A stretch of 64,000 bases of DNA from Papaver somniferum. Lineage: Eukaryota; Streptophyta; Magnoliopsida; Ranunculales; Papaveraceae. The notes beneath the pieces were generated by a model that was not told where the DNA came from, searched no databases, and saw only the letters and a list, made by a program, of their open reading frames with translations. The stretch spans positions 126,277,302 to 126,341,301 of the forward strand of contig NC_039363.1 in NCBI RefSeq assembly GCF_003573695.1, given 5' to 3'. Shown piece after piece: positions 1-11,878 of this stretch; positions within the stretch are counted from its first letter, which is position 1; every line of letters begins with the position of its first letter. Both the position numbers and the translations under genes were made by a program.

Positions 1-1053
1 TCTGGAAACAAGTATCCTACTTATAATTTTTATTTTGATGGGGTTTGTCAGATTAAAGTATTATTAGATCAAGAGACAACTAATGACATTGAGTTCATCA
101 GAAACATGGCGAAGAAAATGCAAGAAATTTTTTCCAAGTATTGGAAAAAATTGAGTCCAATATTGGCAATGGCAGTCGTTTTAGACCCTCGATTGAAGTT
201 TGAATTTGTAGAGTTTACTTTAGAAAAGGTGTATCCTGTTGAGCGTGAAATGAAGAAGGGAGTTGATATTATTAGAAAAAGGATGGAGACACTATATAAA
301 TATTATCATACGACGTCAACTTTAAGAGGTTCGACAACCAATGAAACTCAGAATTCGGGTACTGTAAATGGTGGGAATTCTGGACGCAATGGAAGTGCTT
401 TTATGCAGGTGATATTTCTTTAAGTTTTAACTGCTTGAACATTTCTATAACTGTCCATATAGAACTGGTAGTTAATTGTTGAAGTTTTTTGATGCAGGAA
501 TTTGCCGCGGCAGAAAAAAATGGTGGTCAACAATCTGACAAGTCAGAACTAGAACAATATCTAAGTGAGTCATCAGGATCAATGTCAACTGATTTTGACA
601 TCTTGAAGTATTGGAGAAGCCAAGAACTACGATACCCTAATCTTACAAGAATGGAAACCGATATTTTATCAATTCCTATTTCAACTGTTGCTTCGGAATC
701 TGCATTTAGCCTTGGGGGAAGGGTACTTGACAGATATCGCAGCTCCTTATCACCTGAAAGTGCCGAGGCATTGATAACAACTCGTGATTGGATATATGGA
801 ATCGGTAAGAGGCTAAGTGTCTTGAGTAATATTTAAAATTAGTTGTAAGTCTATTTAACAATATATATGAGATTGATAATTACTTATTTTCAATTATATG
901 TAGGAGCTGCATCAACTGATGTTGAGGAAGTGAAAGATAATGATATTAGTGAGGATGTATTTGCATTTGAGCCATCAAACAACAATGAGGCATTAAGTTG
1001 TTATGTAGAGCTGTCAACCGGTCAAGCTAGGGTCAACCCGTCCCTAGCTTGAC
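1..1053 (+). pseudogene. hAT transposase, 3' part (5'-truncated by window edge)
   Basis: The window starts inside the RNase H-like region of a hAT (Ac/ZBED-type) transposase. An open segment runs to about 408. A GT-AG intron is predicted at 409-497 and a second at 805-903. The middle exon (498-804) encodes the hAT C-terminal dimerisation region, with the diagnostic KYWRSQELRYPNL and PISTVASESAFSLGGR stretches, including the E of the catalytic triad. The last exon (904-1053) is acidic and ends in a TGA at the edge of a 12-bp-arm hairpin. The upstream half lies outside the window. By analogy with the other units it probably carries the shared frameshift, so I call it a pseudogene. Confidence 0.85.
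1006..1053 (+). repeat. TIR-like motif plus perfect hairpin at transposase 3' end
   Basis: TAGAGCTGTCAA at 1006 is the same 12-mer found at 1977 and, inverted, at 3077-3088. It is immediately followed by a perfect inverted repeat: GTCAAGCTAGGG at 1021-1032 and CCCTAGCTTGAC at 1042-1053, with a 9-nt loop. The transposase reading frame runs through the motif and stops in the right arm. Equivalent TIR-like motifs start at 5377, 9738 and 14091. The motif resembles hAT terminal inverted repeats; its role here is inferred. Confidence 0.75.
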
Positions 1054-1976
1054 AAGCCATGGACGGGTTAGGGTCAGCCCTAGCCCTAGTATTGTTCATG
1101 TACAAGCCCAAAACCCTAGCCCTACACGGGTTGGCTCTGACGGGTTGCGGGTTGGCTGGTAAATTTGACTTTATTATTTTTGTGTTAAAAATATGAATAT
1201 GGTAAACAACCACAAGTCTAAATACTAAAAAGTGCATACTGAAAACAGATTACAGATTCCAAAATACAACTAAAACATGATTGAAATGAACCAAACCAAA
1301 GTTGTGGAGTGGAATACATATAGACATAGTTACATACATATATAAAACCAAAAAAAATATACAAACTTCCACTTTTACTGCCAACCAGTTTACCACAGTA
1401 TCACCTACTAAAAGTCTAAAACACTTCATCACTAGTGAAGAGGAGACCATAATAACAACCAATTCCTGCACAAAAAGTATCATATTCATTAATAAGGAAT
1501 TAAGGATATAGGTCCAGGATTGTGATTCATATAAGAATCCTCAAAGTGACAGTAACTATTATCTATGTTTGTTCTTTTATATATAAAAGTGGACAAACTG
1601 AAGTACTGAACTGAAGCTACCGTCTACTGAACTGACTTTGAAATCTTGAATCACAACCTAAACCCTCATATGCAGTCACATATACAATATATATCGTTAG
1701 TGTCTCCCTTCATATTTATACAAAAAATAGGAGACAGTGATATCATATGGAAGTCCAAAATATTTCCTAAATCAGTGCCCAAAAAATGTTCTTTTTCCAT
1801 GTATCTTTGTAATTGTGTGTCTAGAAGTGTATCACTTCAAGATGCTCCAGTATGAATCTGTAATTTCCAGCAAAAAGTATATCAAACAAAAGGATGTGTT
1901 AATGTAAATAAATAGAATTTTCATAATTACCCGCTTTATATTGCTGAAGTACAGATACTAATTAGACGCATAAGAA
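1054..1976. other. Non-coding spacer of the array unit (3' flank of transposase)
   Basis: No credible gene. The first ~110 bp carry GC-rich subterminal direct motifs (variants of GACGGGTTAGGG, CCCTAGCCCTAG, GGGTTGCGGGTTGGCTGG), as expected of a hAT right end. They finish in AAATTTGAC, where a right TIR would be expected to continue to AGCTCTA but does not. The remainder is AT-rich. Small open frames here recur only because the unit recurs. The same segment is present after each transposase copy (about 5424-6345, 9785-10703, 14138-15054). Confidence 0.7.
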
Positions 1977-3154
1977 TAGAGCTGTCAATTAGTAACCCGG
2001 CCCGCGGGTTGACCTTAGCCCGGCTTGTTTCAACCCGTTTTGGCTGGGATTGTTTCCTAAACGGGACGGGCTAGGTCTGTTATATCTGACCCTAATAGAA
2101 AACAAGCTGGGCTAGGTCTAACCCGCAGGTTACCAACCAACCCGTTAAATTATGATAATAACCTGTTATCGGAGGTATCGGTAGTATTTCACCTGCTACC
2201 CAAGTAACCGGGTACTTCTCATTCTTATCTAAGTTTTCTAAAGAAAGAGAAATCAGAAAACTTCTCTTCAAGTTTTAGATCTGGACTGGAGTCTGGACTG
2301 GAGGCAAAGGTATTCGTGTTCGTCTCTTTTTCTAACTTAAAACTAAATAGGGTTGTTTTTTCTATTCTGAGTTCTAGATTAGATTTTGATCTTTAAGTTT
2401 AACTATAATGATTTTTTTTTTTAATTTTCTAACTATATGTTATTCTGTTTGATTTTCAGGGGTTAGGGTTAGGGCTTTACTCATAATCAACTAACCAAGT
2501 TTTATCCTTTAGGTTGTTTTTTCACTTCTAAGTTATAGATTAGATTTTGATCTTTAAGTTTAACTTTAATGATCTTTTTTTTTTTAAATTTTCTAACTAT
2601 CTGTTTGATTTTCAGGGGTTAGGGCTTTCCTTAGACTACCGTTGAAGAAGAATAGGAAAAATTGGCCGATGATTTTACTTCTACTTTCCTAATCTAGGTG
2701 AGTAGTTCTAAGTTTTTAATGCATAACTTGTTTTAAGTACTTTTAGGTGTTTGTGGAAATGATTCTTAGAACCCCAATCCCCTTTTCACGAATTTGTGTC
2801 ATTTATTGTTAACTCATGTCTCTTAATGTCAATCTATCTCTTAATGTCAATCTATAATATATTAATAATGCATAGCTTGCTTACGTTATGCTTGTGAATA
2901 TTTATTTGAATTACAAAGGTTTACTGATTCTGAAAATGGAAATGAACTCCATATGCAGCATGTCAGAATCAGAAAGCACATGTTTTATTTTGGCTTACAT
3001 GAAAGTGTAAAAAAGCATACTTTTGTTGGCTTTGCCTTTGCCAGTTTGGGATGTGTACTTGTTGGGATTTTAATTATTGACAGCTCTAGTCCCCTGTGAT
3101 GTAGCTCAAGGCTTACTAATTTTGATTTTTGAATTCTTTATGTAGCTTCCTAAA
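1977..3154 (+). promoter_or_regulatory. hAT left end and spliced 5' leader of the transposase
   Basis: Begins with TAGAGCTGTCAATTAGTAAC, a hAT-like left terminus, followed by GGGTT/AACCC subterminal repeats typical of transposase-binding regions. From about 2240 the sequence looks like a 5' leader. A ~160-bp block is duplicated (around 2349-2478 and 2511-2627), each copy ending in a polypyrimidine tract, TTTTCAG and GGGGTTAGGG. A further acceptor, TTTATGTAG, sits just before the ATG at 3155. An inverted TIR-like motif (TTGACAGCTCTA) lies at 3077-3088. No target-site duplication matches across any pair of these motifs. Equivalent leaders precede the other copies at 6346-7522, 10704-11878 and 15055-16231. 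Confidence 0.6.
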
Positions 3155-5423
3155 ATGTCAGTTGAAGAAGACCATGACGATGTCATGAGTGAAGAGGATA
3201 TCACAGTAGTAGAGTCGATGACAATGCAAGAGCATGCTTCAAAGAAAAGGAAATTTACATCAAAAGTATGGAATGATTTTGATTGGTCACGAGACAAAGA
3301 TGGTAAAGAAAAGGCTACGTGCAAGCATTGTGGGAAGGAATATGCTTATGACAGTCAGAAAGGAGGAACATCAACTATGTCAAGGCATTTAAAGAAGTGC
3401 CCTAGACTGAAGATGAAAGATGTGGGGCGACTTTTGTTATCTACAAATAATGGAGAACTGGCTACTCGTGCACGCAAAATAGATCAATCAAAGTTTCGGA
3501 ATTTAGTTGCAAGACTAATTATTGGTAAAAATCTCCCCTTTAATTGTGTAGAATGGACTGAATTTAGGGAGTTATGTAGTTATCTGAATGTCGATGTTGA
3601 AACCATATCAAGGAATACTACAAGGTCTGATATTCTTAAAATGCATAAGTTCCAAAAAGAAGTTATTCGCAAGAAATTACAATGTGCTCCAGGTAAAATA
3701 TGTCTAACATCAGACATGTGGACCTCCGTCAACACCACTGGATACATAAGTTTAACAGTACACTTTGTTGATCAAGATTGGGTATTGCAGAAGTTTCTTT
3801 TAAATTTTTCTCCACTGCCACCACCCCATACTGGTCAAGCACTTTCAGATAAGTTATTTCTGATGTTAAATGATTGGGGAATTGAAGGAAAAGTAACCAG
3901 CATCACTTTGGATAACGCTGCATCAAATACTTCATGTGTTAAGATAATGAAGAGTCGATTCATTGCAAGGAATGTTATGTCGGATACTGGGAAAAGAAAC
4001 TTTCATATACGGTGTTGTGCTCACATAATAAATATTATTGTAAGAGATGGACTGACAGAGATTGATCCAGCAGTAATCAAGATAAGGTTAGCAGTGAAGT
4101 ACCTTAAAGGTTCACAAAGAAGAAAACAAATTTCTTGGATATTGTCAGCGATTTAGGAATGTCAGTAAAGATGGGTGTTCGACAAGATATTAAGACAAGA
4201 TGGAATTCTACTTATCTTATGTTGCAAAGTTGTATTTCGTATGAAAAAGTCTTCACTCATTTGAGGTTGGTGGACCCTGACTATGCAGAGTCTCCTAATG
4301 GGGAAGAATGGGAGCAAATCAAAGTGGTCACGAAGTTTCTCAAGGTCTTTTATGACCTCACGACTCTATTCTCTGGAAACAAGTATCCTACTTATAATTT
4401 TTATTTTGATGGGGTTTGTCAGATTAAAGTATTATTAGATCAAGAGACAACTAATGACATTGAGTTCATCAGAAACATGGCGAAGAAAATGCAAGAAATT
4501 TTTTCCAAGTATTGGAAAAAATTGAGTCCAATATTGGCAATGGCAGTCGTTTTAGACCCTCGATTGAAGTTTGAATTTGTAGAGTTTACTTTAGAAAAGG
4601 TGTATCCTGTTGAGCGTGAAATGAAGAAGGGAGTTGATATTATTAGAAAAAGGATGGAGACACTATATAAATATTATCATACGACGTCAACTTTAAGAGG
4701 TTCGACAACCAATGAAACTCAGAATTCGGGTACTGTAAATGGTGGGAATTCTGGACGCAATGGAAGTGCTTTTATGCAGGTGATATTTCTTTAAGTTTTA
4801 ACTGCTTGAACATTTCTATAACTGTCCATATAGAACTGGTAGTTAATTGTTGAAGTTTTTTGATGCAGGAATTTGCCGCGGCAGAAAAAAATGGTGGTCA
4901 ACAATCTGACAAGTCAGAACTAGAACAATATCTAAGTGAGTCATCAGGATCAATGTCAACTGATTTTGACATCTTGAAGTATTGGAGAAGCCAAGAACTA
5001 CGATACCCTAATCTTACAAGAATGGAAACCGATATTTTATCAATTCCTATTTCAACTGTTGCTTCGGAATCTGCATTTAGCCTTGGGGGAAGGGTACTTG
5101 ACAGATATCGCAGCTCCTTATCACCTGAAAGTGCCGAGGCATTGATAACAACTCGTGATTGGATATATGGAATCGGTAAGAGGCTAAGTGTCTTGAGTAA
5201 TATTTAAAATTAGTTGTAAGTCTATTTAACAATATATATGAGATTGATAATTACTTATTTTCAATTATATGTAGGAGCTGCATCAACTGATGTTGAGGAA
5301 GTGAAAGATAATGATATTAGTGAGGATGTATTTGCATTTGAGCCATCAAACAACAATGAGGCATTAAGTTGTTATGTAGAGCTGTCAACCGGTCAAGCTA
5401 GGGTCAACCCGTCCCTAGCTTGA
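3155..5423 (+). pseudogene. hAT (Ac/ZBED-like) transposase, full-length copy 1, frameshifted
   Basis: Encodes a BED-type zinc finger (Cys56, Cys59, His78, Cys82) after an acidic N-terminus and a KKRK basic patch. The RNase H-like core follows, with catalytic Asp187 in TSDMWTS and Asp253 in TLDNAASN. The C-terminal dimerisation region lies in the exon from 4869. Introns are predicted at 4780-4868 and 5176-5274, both GT-AG. A one-base frame change near 4126-4136 ends the first frame at 4156, while the frame continuing with DIVSDLG is open to the first intron. Function by family: cut-and-paste transposition in the nucleus. With this frame break it should not make an intact enzyme unless the break is a sequencing artefact. 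Best-preserved copy in the array. Confidence 0.88.
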
Positions 5424-7522
5424 CAAGCCATGGACGGGTTAGGGTCAGCCCTAGCCCTAGTATTGTTCATGTACAAGCCCAAAACCCTAGCCCTAGACGG
5501 GTTGGCTCTGACGGGTTGCGGGTTGGCTGGTAAATTTGACTTTATTATTTTTGTGTTAAAAATATGAATATGGTAAACAACCACAAGTCTAAATACTAAA
5601 AAGTGCATACTGAAAACAGATTACAGATTCCAAAATACAACTAAAACATGATTGAAATGAACCAAACCAAAGTTGTGGAGTGGAATACATATAGACATAG
5701 TTACATACATATATAAAACCAAAAAAATATACAAACTTCCACTTTTACTGCCTACCAGTTTACCACAGTATCACTTACTAAAAGTCTAAAACACTTCATC
5801 ACTAGTGAAGAGGAGACCATAATAACAACCAATTCCTGCACAAAAAGTATCATATTCATTAATAAGGAATTAAGGATATAGGTCCAGGATTGTGATTCAT
5901 ATAAGAATCCTCAAAGTGACAGTAACTATTATCTATGTTTGTTCTTTTATATATAAAAGTGGACAAACTGAAGTACTGAACTGAAGCTACCGTCTACTGA
6001 ACTGACTTTGAAATCTTGAATCACAACCTAAACCCTCATATGCAGTCACATATACAATATATATCGTTAGTGTCTCCCTTCATATTTATACAAAAATAGG
6101 AGACAGTGATATCATATGGAAGTCCAAAATATTTCCTAAATCAGTGCCCAAAAAATGTTCTTTTTCCATGTATCTTTGTAATTGTGTGTCTAGAAGTGTA
6201 TCACTTCAAGATGCTCCAGTATGAATCTGTAATTTCCAGCAAAAAGTATATCAAACAAAAGGATGTGTTAATGTAAATAAATAGAATTTTCATAATTACC
6301 CGCTTTATATTGCTGAAGTACAGATACTAATTAGACGCATAAGAATAGAGCTGTCAATTAGTAACCCGGCCCGCGGGTTGACCTTAGCCCGGCTTGTTTC
6401 AACCCGTTTTGGCTGGGATTGTTTCCTAAACGGGACGGGCTAGGTCTGTTATATCTGACCCTAATAGAAAACAAGCTGGGCTAGGTCTAACCCGCAGGTT
6501 ACCAACCAACCCGTTAAATTATGATAATAACCTGTTATCGGAGGTATCGGTAGTATTTCACCTGCTACCCAAGAAACCGGGTACTTCTCATTCTTATCTA
6601 AGTTTTCTAAAGAAAGAGAAATCAGAAAACTTCTCTTCAAGTTTTAGATCTGGACTGGAGTCTGGACTGGAGGCAAGGTATTCGTGTTCGTCTCTTTTTC
6701 TAACTTAAAACTAAATAGGGTTGTTTTTTCTATTCTGAGTTCTAGATTAGATTTTGATCTTTAAGTTTAACTATAATGATTTTTTTTTTTAATTTTCTAA
6801 CTATATGTTATTCTGTTTGATTTTCAGGGGTTAGGGTTAGGGCTTTACTCATAATCAACTAACCAAGTTTTATCCTTTAGGTTGTTTTTTCACTTCTAAG
6901 TTATAGATTAGATTTTGATCTTTAAGTTTAACTTTAATGATCTTTTTTTTTTTAAATTTTCTAACTATCTGTTTGATTTTCAGGGGTTAGGGTTTTCCTT
7001 AGACTACCGTTGAAGAAGAATAGGAAAAATTGGCCGATGATTTTACTTCTACTTTCCTAATCTAGGTGAGTAGTTCTAAGTTTTTAATGCATAACTTGTT
7101 TTAAGTACTTTTAGGTGTTTGTGGAAATGATTCTTAGAACCCCAATCCCCTTTTCACGAATTTGTGTCATTTATTGTTAACTCATGTCTCTTAATGTCAA
7201 TCTATCTCTTAATGTCAATCTATAATATATTAATAATGCATAGCTTGCTTACGTTATGCTTGTGAATATTTATTTGAATTACAAAGGTTTACTGATTCTG
7301 AAAATGGAAATGAACTCCATATGCAGCATGTCAGAATCAGAAAGCACATGTTTTATTTTGGCTTACATGAAAGTGTAAAAAAGCATACTTTTGTTGGCTT
7401 TGCCTTTGCCAGTTTGGGATGTGTACTTGTTGGGATTTTAATTATTGACAGCTCTAGTCCCCTGTGATGTAGCTCAAGGCTTACTAATTTTGATTTTTGA
7501 ATTCTTTATGTAGCTTCCTAAA
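5424..7522. other. Array spacer and leader, unit 1 to unit 2
   Basis: Repeat of 1054-3154: subterminal GGGTT motifs, AT-rich spacer, left-end motif at 6346, duplicated leader block, and inverted TIR-like motif at 7445-7456. It differs from the unit-0 spacer mainly by single-base deletions in A/T runs. No gene seen. Confidence 0.8.
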
Positions 7523-9784
7523 ATGTCAGTTGAAGAAGACCATGACGATGTCATGAGTGAAGAGGATATCACAGTAGTAGAGTCGATGACAATGCAAGAG
7601 CATGCTTCAAAGAAAAGGAAATTTACATCAAAAGTATGGAATGATTTTGATTGGTCACGAGACAAAGATGGTAAAGAAAAGGCTACGTGCAAGCATTGTG
7701 GGAAGGAATATGCTTATGACAGTCAGAAAGGAGGAACATCAACTATGTCAAGGCATTTAAAGAAGTGCCCTAGACTGAAGATGAAGATGTGGGGCGACTT
7801 TTGTTATCTACAAATAATGGAGAACTGGCTACTCGTGCACGCAAAATAGATCAATCAAAGTTTCGGAATTTAGTTGCAAGACTAATTATTGGTAAAAATC
7901 TCCCCTTTAATTGTGTAGAATGGACTGAATTTAGGGAGTTATGTAGTTATCTGAATGTCGATGTTGAAACCATATCAAGGAATACTACAAGGTCTGATAT
8001 TCTTAAAATGCATAAGTTCCAAAAAGAAGTTATTCGCAAGAAATTACAATGTGCTCCAGGTAAAATATGTCTAACATCAGACATGTGGACCTCCGTCAAC
8101 ACCACTGGATACATAAGTTTAACAGTACACTTTGTTGATCAAGATTGGGTATTGCAGAAGTTTCTTTTAAATTTTTCTCCACTGCCACCACCCCATACTG
8201 GTCAAGCACTTTCAGATAAGTTATTTCTGATGTTAAATGATTGGGGAATTGAAGGAAAAGTAACCAGCATCACTTTGGATAACGCTGCATCAAATACTTC
8301 ATGTGTTAAGATAATGAAGAGTCGATTCATTGCAAGGAATGTTATGTCGGATACTGGGAAAAGAAACTTTCATATACGGTGTTGTGCTCACATAATAAAT
8401 ATTATTGTAAGAGATGGACTGACAGAGATTGATCCAGCAGTAATCAAGATAAGGTTAGCAGTGAAGTACCTTAAAGGTTCACAAAGAAGAAAACAAATTT
8501 CTTGGATATGTCAGCGATTTAGGAATGTCAGTAAAGATGGGTGTTCGACAAGATATTAAGACAAGATGGAATTCTACTTATCTTATGTTGCAAAGTTGTA
8601 TTTCGTATGAAAAAGTCTTCACTCATTTGAGGTTGGTGGACCCTGACTATGCAGAGTCTCCTAATGGGGAAGAATGGGAGCAAATCAAAGTGGTCACGAA
8701 GTTTCTCAAGGTCTTTTATGACCTCACGACTCTATTCTCTGGAAACAAGTATCCTACTATATTTTTATTTTGATGGGGTTTGTCAGATTAAAGTATTATT
8801 AGATCAAGAGACAACTAATGACATTGAGTTCATCAGAAACATGGCGAAGAAAATGCAAGAAATTTTTCCAAGTATTGGAAAAAATTGAGTCCAATATTGG
8901 CAATGGCAGTCGTTTTAGACCCTCGATTGAAGTTTGAATTTGTAGAGTTTACTTTAGAAAAGGTGTATCCTGTTGAGCGTGAAATGAAGAAGGAGTTGAT
9001 ATTATTAGAAAAAGGATGGAGACACTATATAATATTATCATACGACGTCAACTTTAAGAGGTTCGACAACCAATGAAACTCAGAATTCGGGTACTGTAAA
9101 TGGTGGGAATTCTGGACGCAATGGAAGTGCTTTTATGCAGGTGATATTTCTTTAAGTTTTAACTGCTTGAACATTTCTATAACTGTCCATATAGAACTGG
9201 TAGTTAATTGTTGAAGTTTTTTGATGCAGGAATTTGCCGCGGCAGAAAAAAATGGTGGTCAACAATCTGACAAGTCAGAACTAGAACAATATCTAAGTGA
9301 GTCATCAGGATCAATGTCAACTGATTTTGACATCTTGAAGTATTGGAGAAGCCAAGAACTACGATACCCTAATCTTACAAGAATGGAAACCGATATTTTA
9401 TCAATTCCTATTTCAACTGTTGCTTCGGAATCTGCATTTAGCCTTGGGGGAAGGGTACTTGACAGATATCGCAGCTCCTTATCACCTGAAAGTGCCGAGG
9501 CATTGATAACAACTCGTGATTGGATATATGGAATCGGTAAGAGGCTAAGTGTCTTGAGTAATATTTAAAATTAGTTGTAAGTCTATTTAACAATATATAT
9601 GAGATTGATAATTACTTATTTTCAATTATATGTAGGAGCTGCATCAACTGATGTTGAGGAAGTGAAAGATAATGATATTAGTGAGGATGTATTTGCATTT
9701 GAGCCATCAAACAACAATGAGGCATTAAGTTGTTATGTAGAGCTGTCAACCGGTCAAGCTAGGGTCAACCCGTCCCTAGCTTGA
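7523..9784 (+). pseudogene. hAT transposase copy 2, multiply frameshifted
   Basis: Same gene as the copy at 3155, with at least six additional one- or two-base deletions. These lie near 7783 (GAAAG to GAAG), 8507 (ATATTG to ATATG), 8757, 8868 (run of T), 8994 (run of G) and 9030 (run of A). The BED domain is intact in the first 108-codon frame, the RNase H core resumes from about 7789 in another frame, and the dimerisation exon (from 9230) is intact. I saw almost no base substitutions against copy 1, only deletions, mostly in homopolymers or short repeats. That pattern fits long-read consensus error at least as well as natural decay. Confidence 0.87.
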
Positions 9785-11878
9785 CAAGCCATGGACGGGT
9801 TAGGGTCAGCCCTAGCCCTAGTATTGTTCATGTACAAGCCCAAAACCCTAGCCCTACGGGTTGGCTCTGACGGGTTGCGGGTTGGCTGGTAAATTTGACT
9901 TTATTATTTTTGTGTTAAAAATATGAATATGGTAAACAACCACAAGTCTAAATACTAAAAAGTGCATACTGAAAACAGATTACAGATTCCAAAATACAAC
10001 TAAAACATGATTGAAATGAACCAAACCAAAGTTGTGGAGTGGAATACATATAGACATAGTTACATACATATATAAAACCAAAAAATATACAAACTTCCAC
10101 TTTTACTGCCCTACCAGTTTACCACAGTATCACTACTAAAAGTCTAAAACACTTCATCACTAGTGAAGAGGAGACCATAATAACAACCAATTCCTGCACA
10201 AAAAGTATCATATTCATTAATAAGGAATTAAGGATATAGGTCCAGGATTGTGATTCATATAAGAATCCTCAAAGTGACAGTAACTATTATCTATGTTTGT
10301 TCTTTTATATTAAAAGTGGACAAACTGAAGTACTGAACTGAAGCTACCGTCTACTGAACTGACTTTGAAATCTTGAATCACAACCTAAACCCTCATATGC
10401 AGTCACATATACAATATATATCGTTAGTGTCTCCCTTCATATTTATACAAAAAATAGGAGACAGTGATATCATATGGAAGTCCAAAATATTTCCTAAATC
10501 AGTGCCCAAAAAATGTTCTTTTTCCATGTATCTTTGTAATTGTGTGTCTAGAAGTGTATCACTTCAAGATGCTCCAGTATGAATCTGTAATTTCCAGCAA
10601 AAAGTATATCAAACAAAAGGATGTGTTAATGTAAATAAATAGAATTTTCATAATTACCCGCTTTATATTGCTGAAGTACAGATACTAATTAGACGCATAA
10701 GAATAGAGCTGTCAATTAGTAACCCGGCCCGCGGGTTGACCTTAGCCCGGCTTGTTTCAACCCGTTTTGGCTGGGATTGTTTCCTAAACGGGACGGGCTA
10801 GGTCTGTTATATCTGACCCTAATAGAAAACAAGCTGGGCTAGGTCTAACCCGCAGGTTACCAACCAACCCGTTAAATTATGATAATAACCTGTTATCGGA
10901 GGTATCGGTAGTATTTCACCTGCTACCCAAGAAACCGGGTACTTCTCATTCTTATCTAAGTTTTCTAAAGAAAGAGAAATCAGAAAACTTCTCTTCAAGT
11001 TTTAGATCTGGACTGGAGTCTGGACTGGAGGCAAAGGTATTCGTGTTCGTCTCTTTTTCTAACTTAAAACTAAATAGGGTTGTTTTTTCTATTCTGAGTT
11101 CTAGATTAGATTTTGATCTTTAAGTTTAACTATAATGATTTTTTTTTTTAATTTTCTAACTATATGTTATTCTGTTTGATTTTCAGGGGTTAGGGTTAGG
11201 GCTTTACTCATAATCAACTAACCAAGTTTTATCCTTTAGGTTGTTTTTTCACTTCTAAGTTATAGATTAGATTTTGATCTTTAAGTTTAACTTTAATGAT
11301 CTTTTTTTTTTAAATTTTCTAACTATCTGTTTGATTTTCAGGGGTTAGGGTTTTCCTTAGACTACCGTTGAAGAAGAATAGGAAAAATTGGCCGATGATT
11401 TTACTTCTACTTTCCTAATCTAGGTGAGTAGTTCTAAGTTTTTAATGCATAACTTGTTTTAAGACTTTTAGGGTTTGTGGAAATGATTCTTAGAACCCCA
11501 ATCCCCTTTTCACGAATTTGTGTCATTTATTGTTAACTCATGTCTCTTAATGTCAATCTATCTCTTAATGTCAATCTATAATATATTAATAATGCATAGC
11601 TTGCTTACGTTATGCTTGTGAATATTTATTTGAATTACAAAGGTTTACTGATTCTGAAAATGGAAATGAACTCCATATGCAGCATGTCAGAATCAGAAAG
11701 CACATGTTTTATTTTGGCTTACATGAAAGTGTAAAAAAGCATACTTTTGTTGGCTTTGCCTTTGCCAGTTTGGGATGTGTACTTGTTGGGATTTTAATTA
11801 TTGACAGCTCTAGTCCCCTGTGATGTAGCTCAAGGCTTACTAATTTTGATTTTTGAATTCTTTATGTAGCTTCCTAAA
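9785..11878. other. Array spacer and leader, unit 2 to unit 3
   Basis: Same content as the other spacers: subterminal repeats, left-end motif at 10704, duplicated leader, inverted TIR-like motif at 11801-11812. Small deletions relative to unit 1, for example near 11463. No gene seen. Confidence 0.8.

Noticed and set aside
1302..1855. Small open frames in the array spacer
   Set aside because: AT-rich chance frames, broken by single-base indels in other units, no splice or start context.
2455..2480. Telomere repeat tract (GGTTAGGGTTAGGG)
   Set aside because: Only about two units, in the transposase leader after a splice acceptor; too short for an interstitial telomere.
1977..3088. A separate 1.1-kb MITE bounded by TAGAGCTGTCAAT ends
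   Set aside because: The ends pair well, but flanking 8-mers (CATAAGAA and GTCCCCTG) do not match and the interior looks like the transposase leader.
3106..3324. 72-codon minus-strand frame repeated in each array unit (also 7474, 11830, 16183)
   Set aside because: It is the antisense shadow of the transposase start region; its recurrence only reflects the array.
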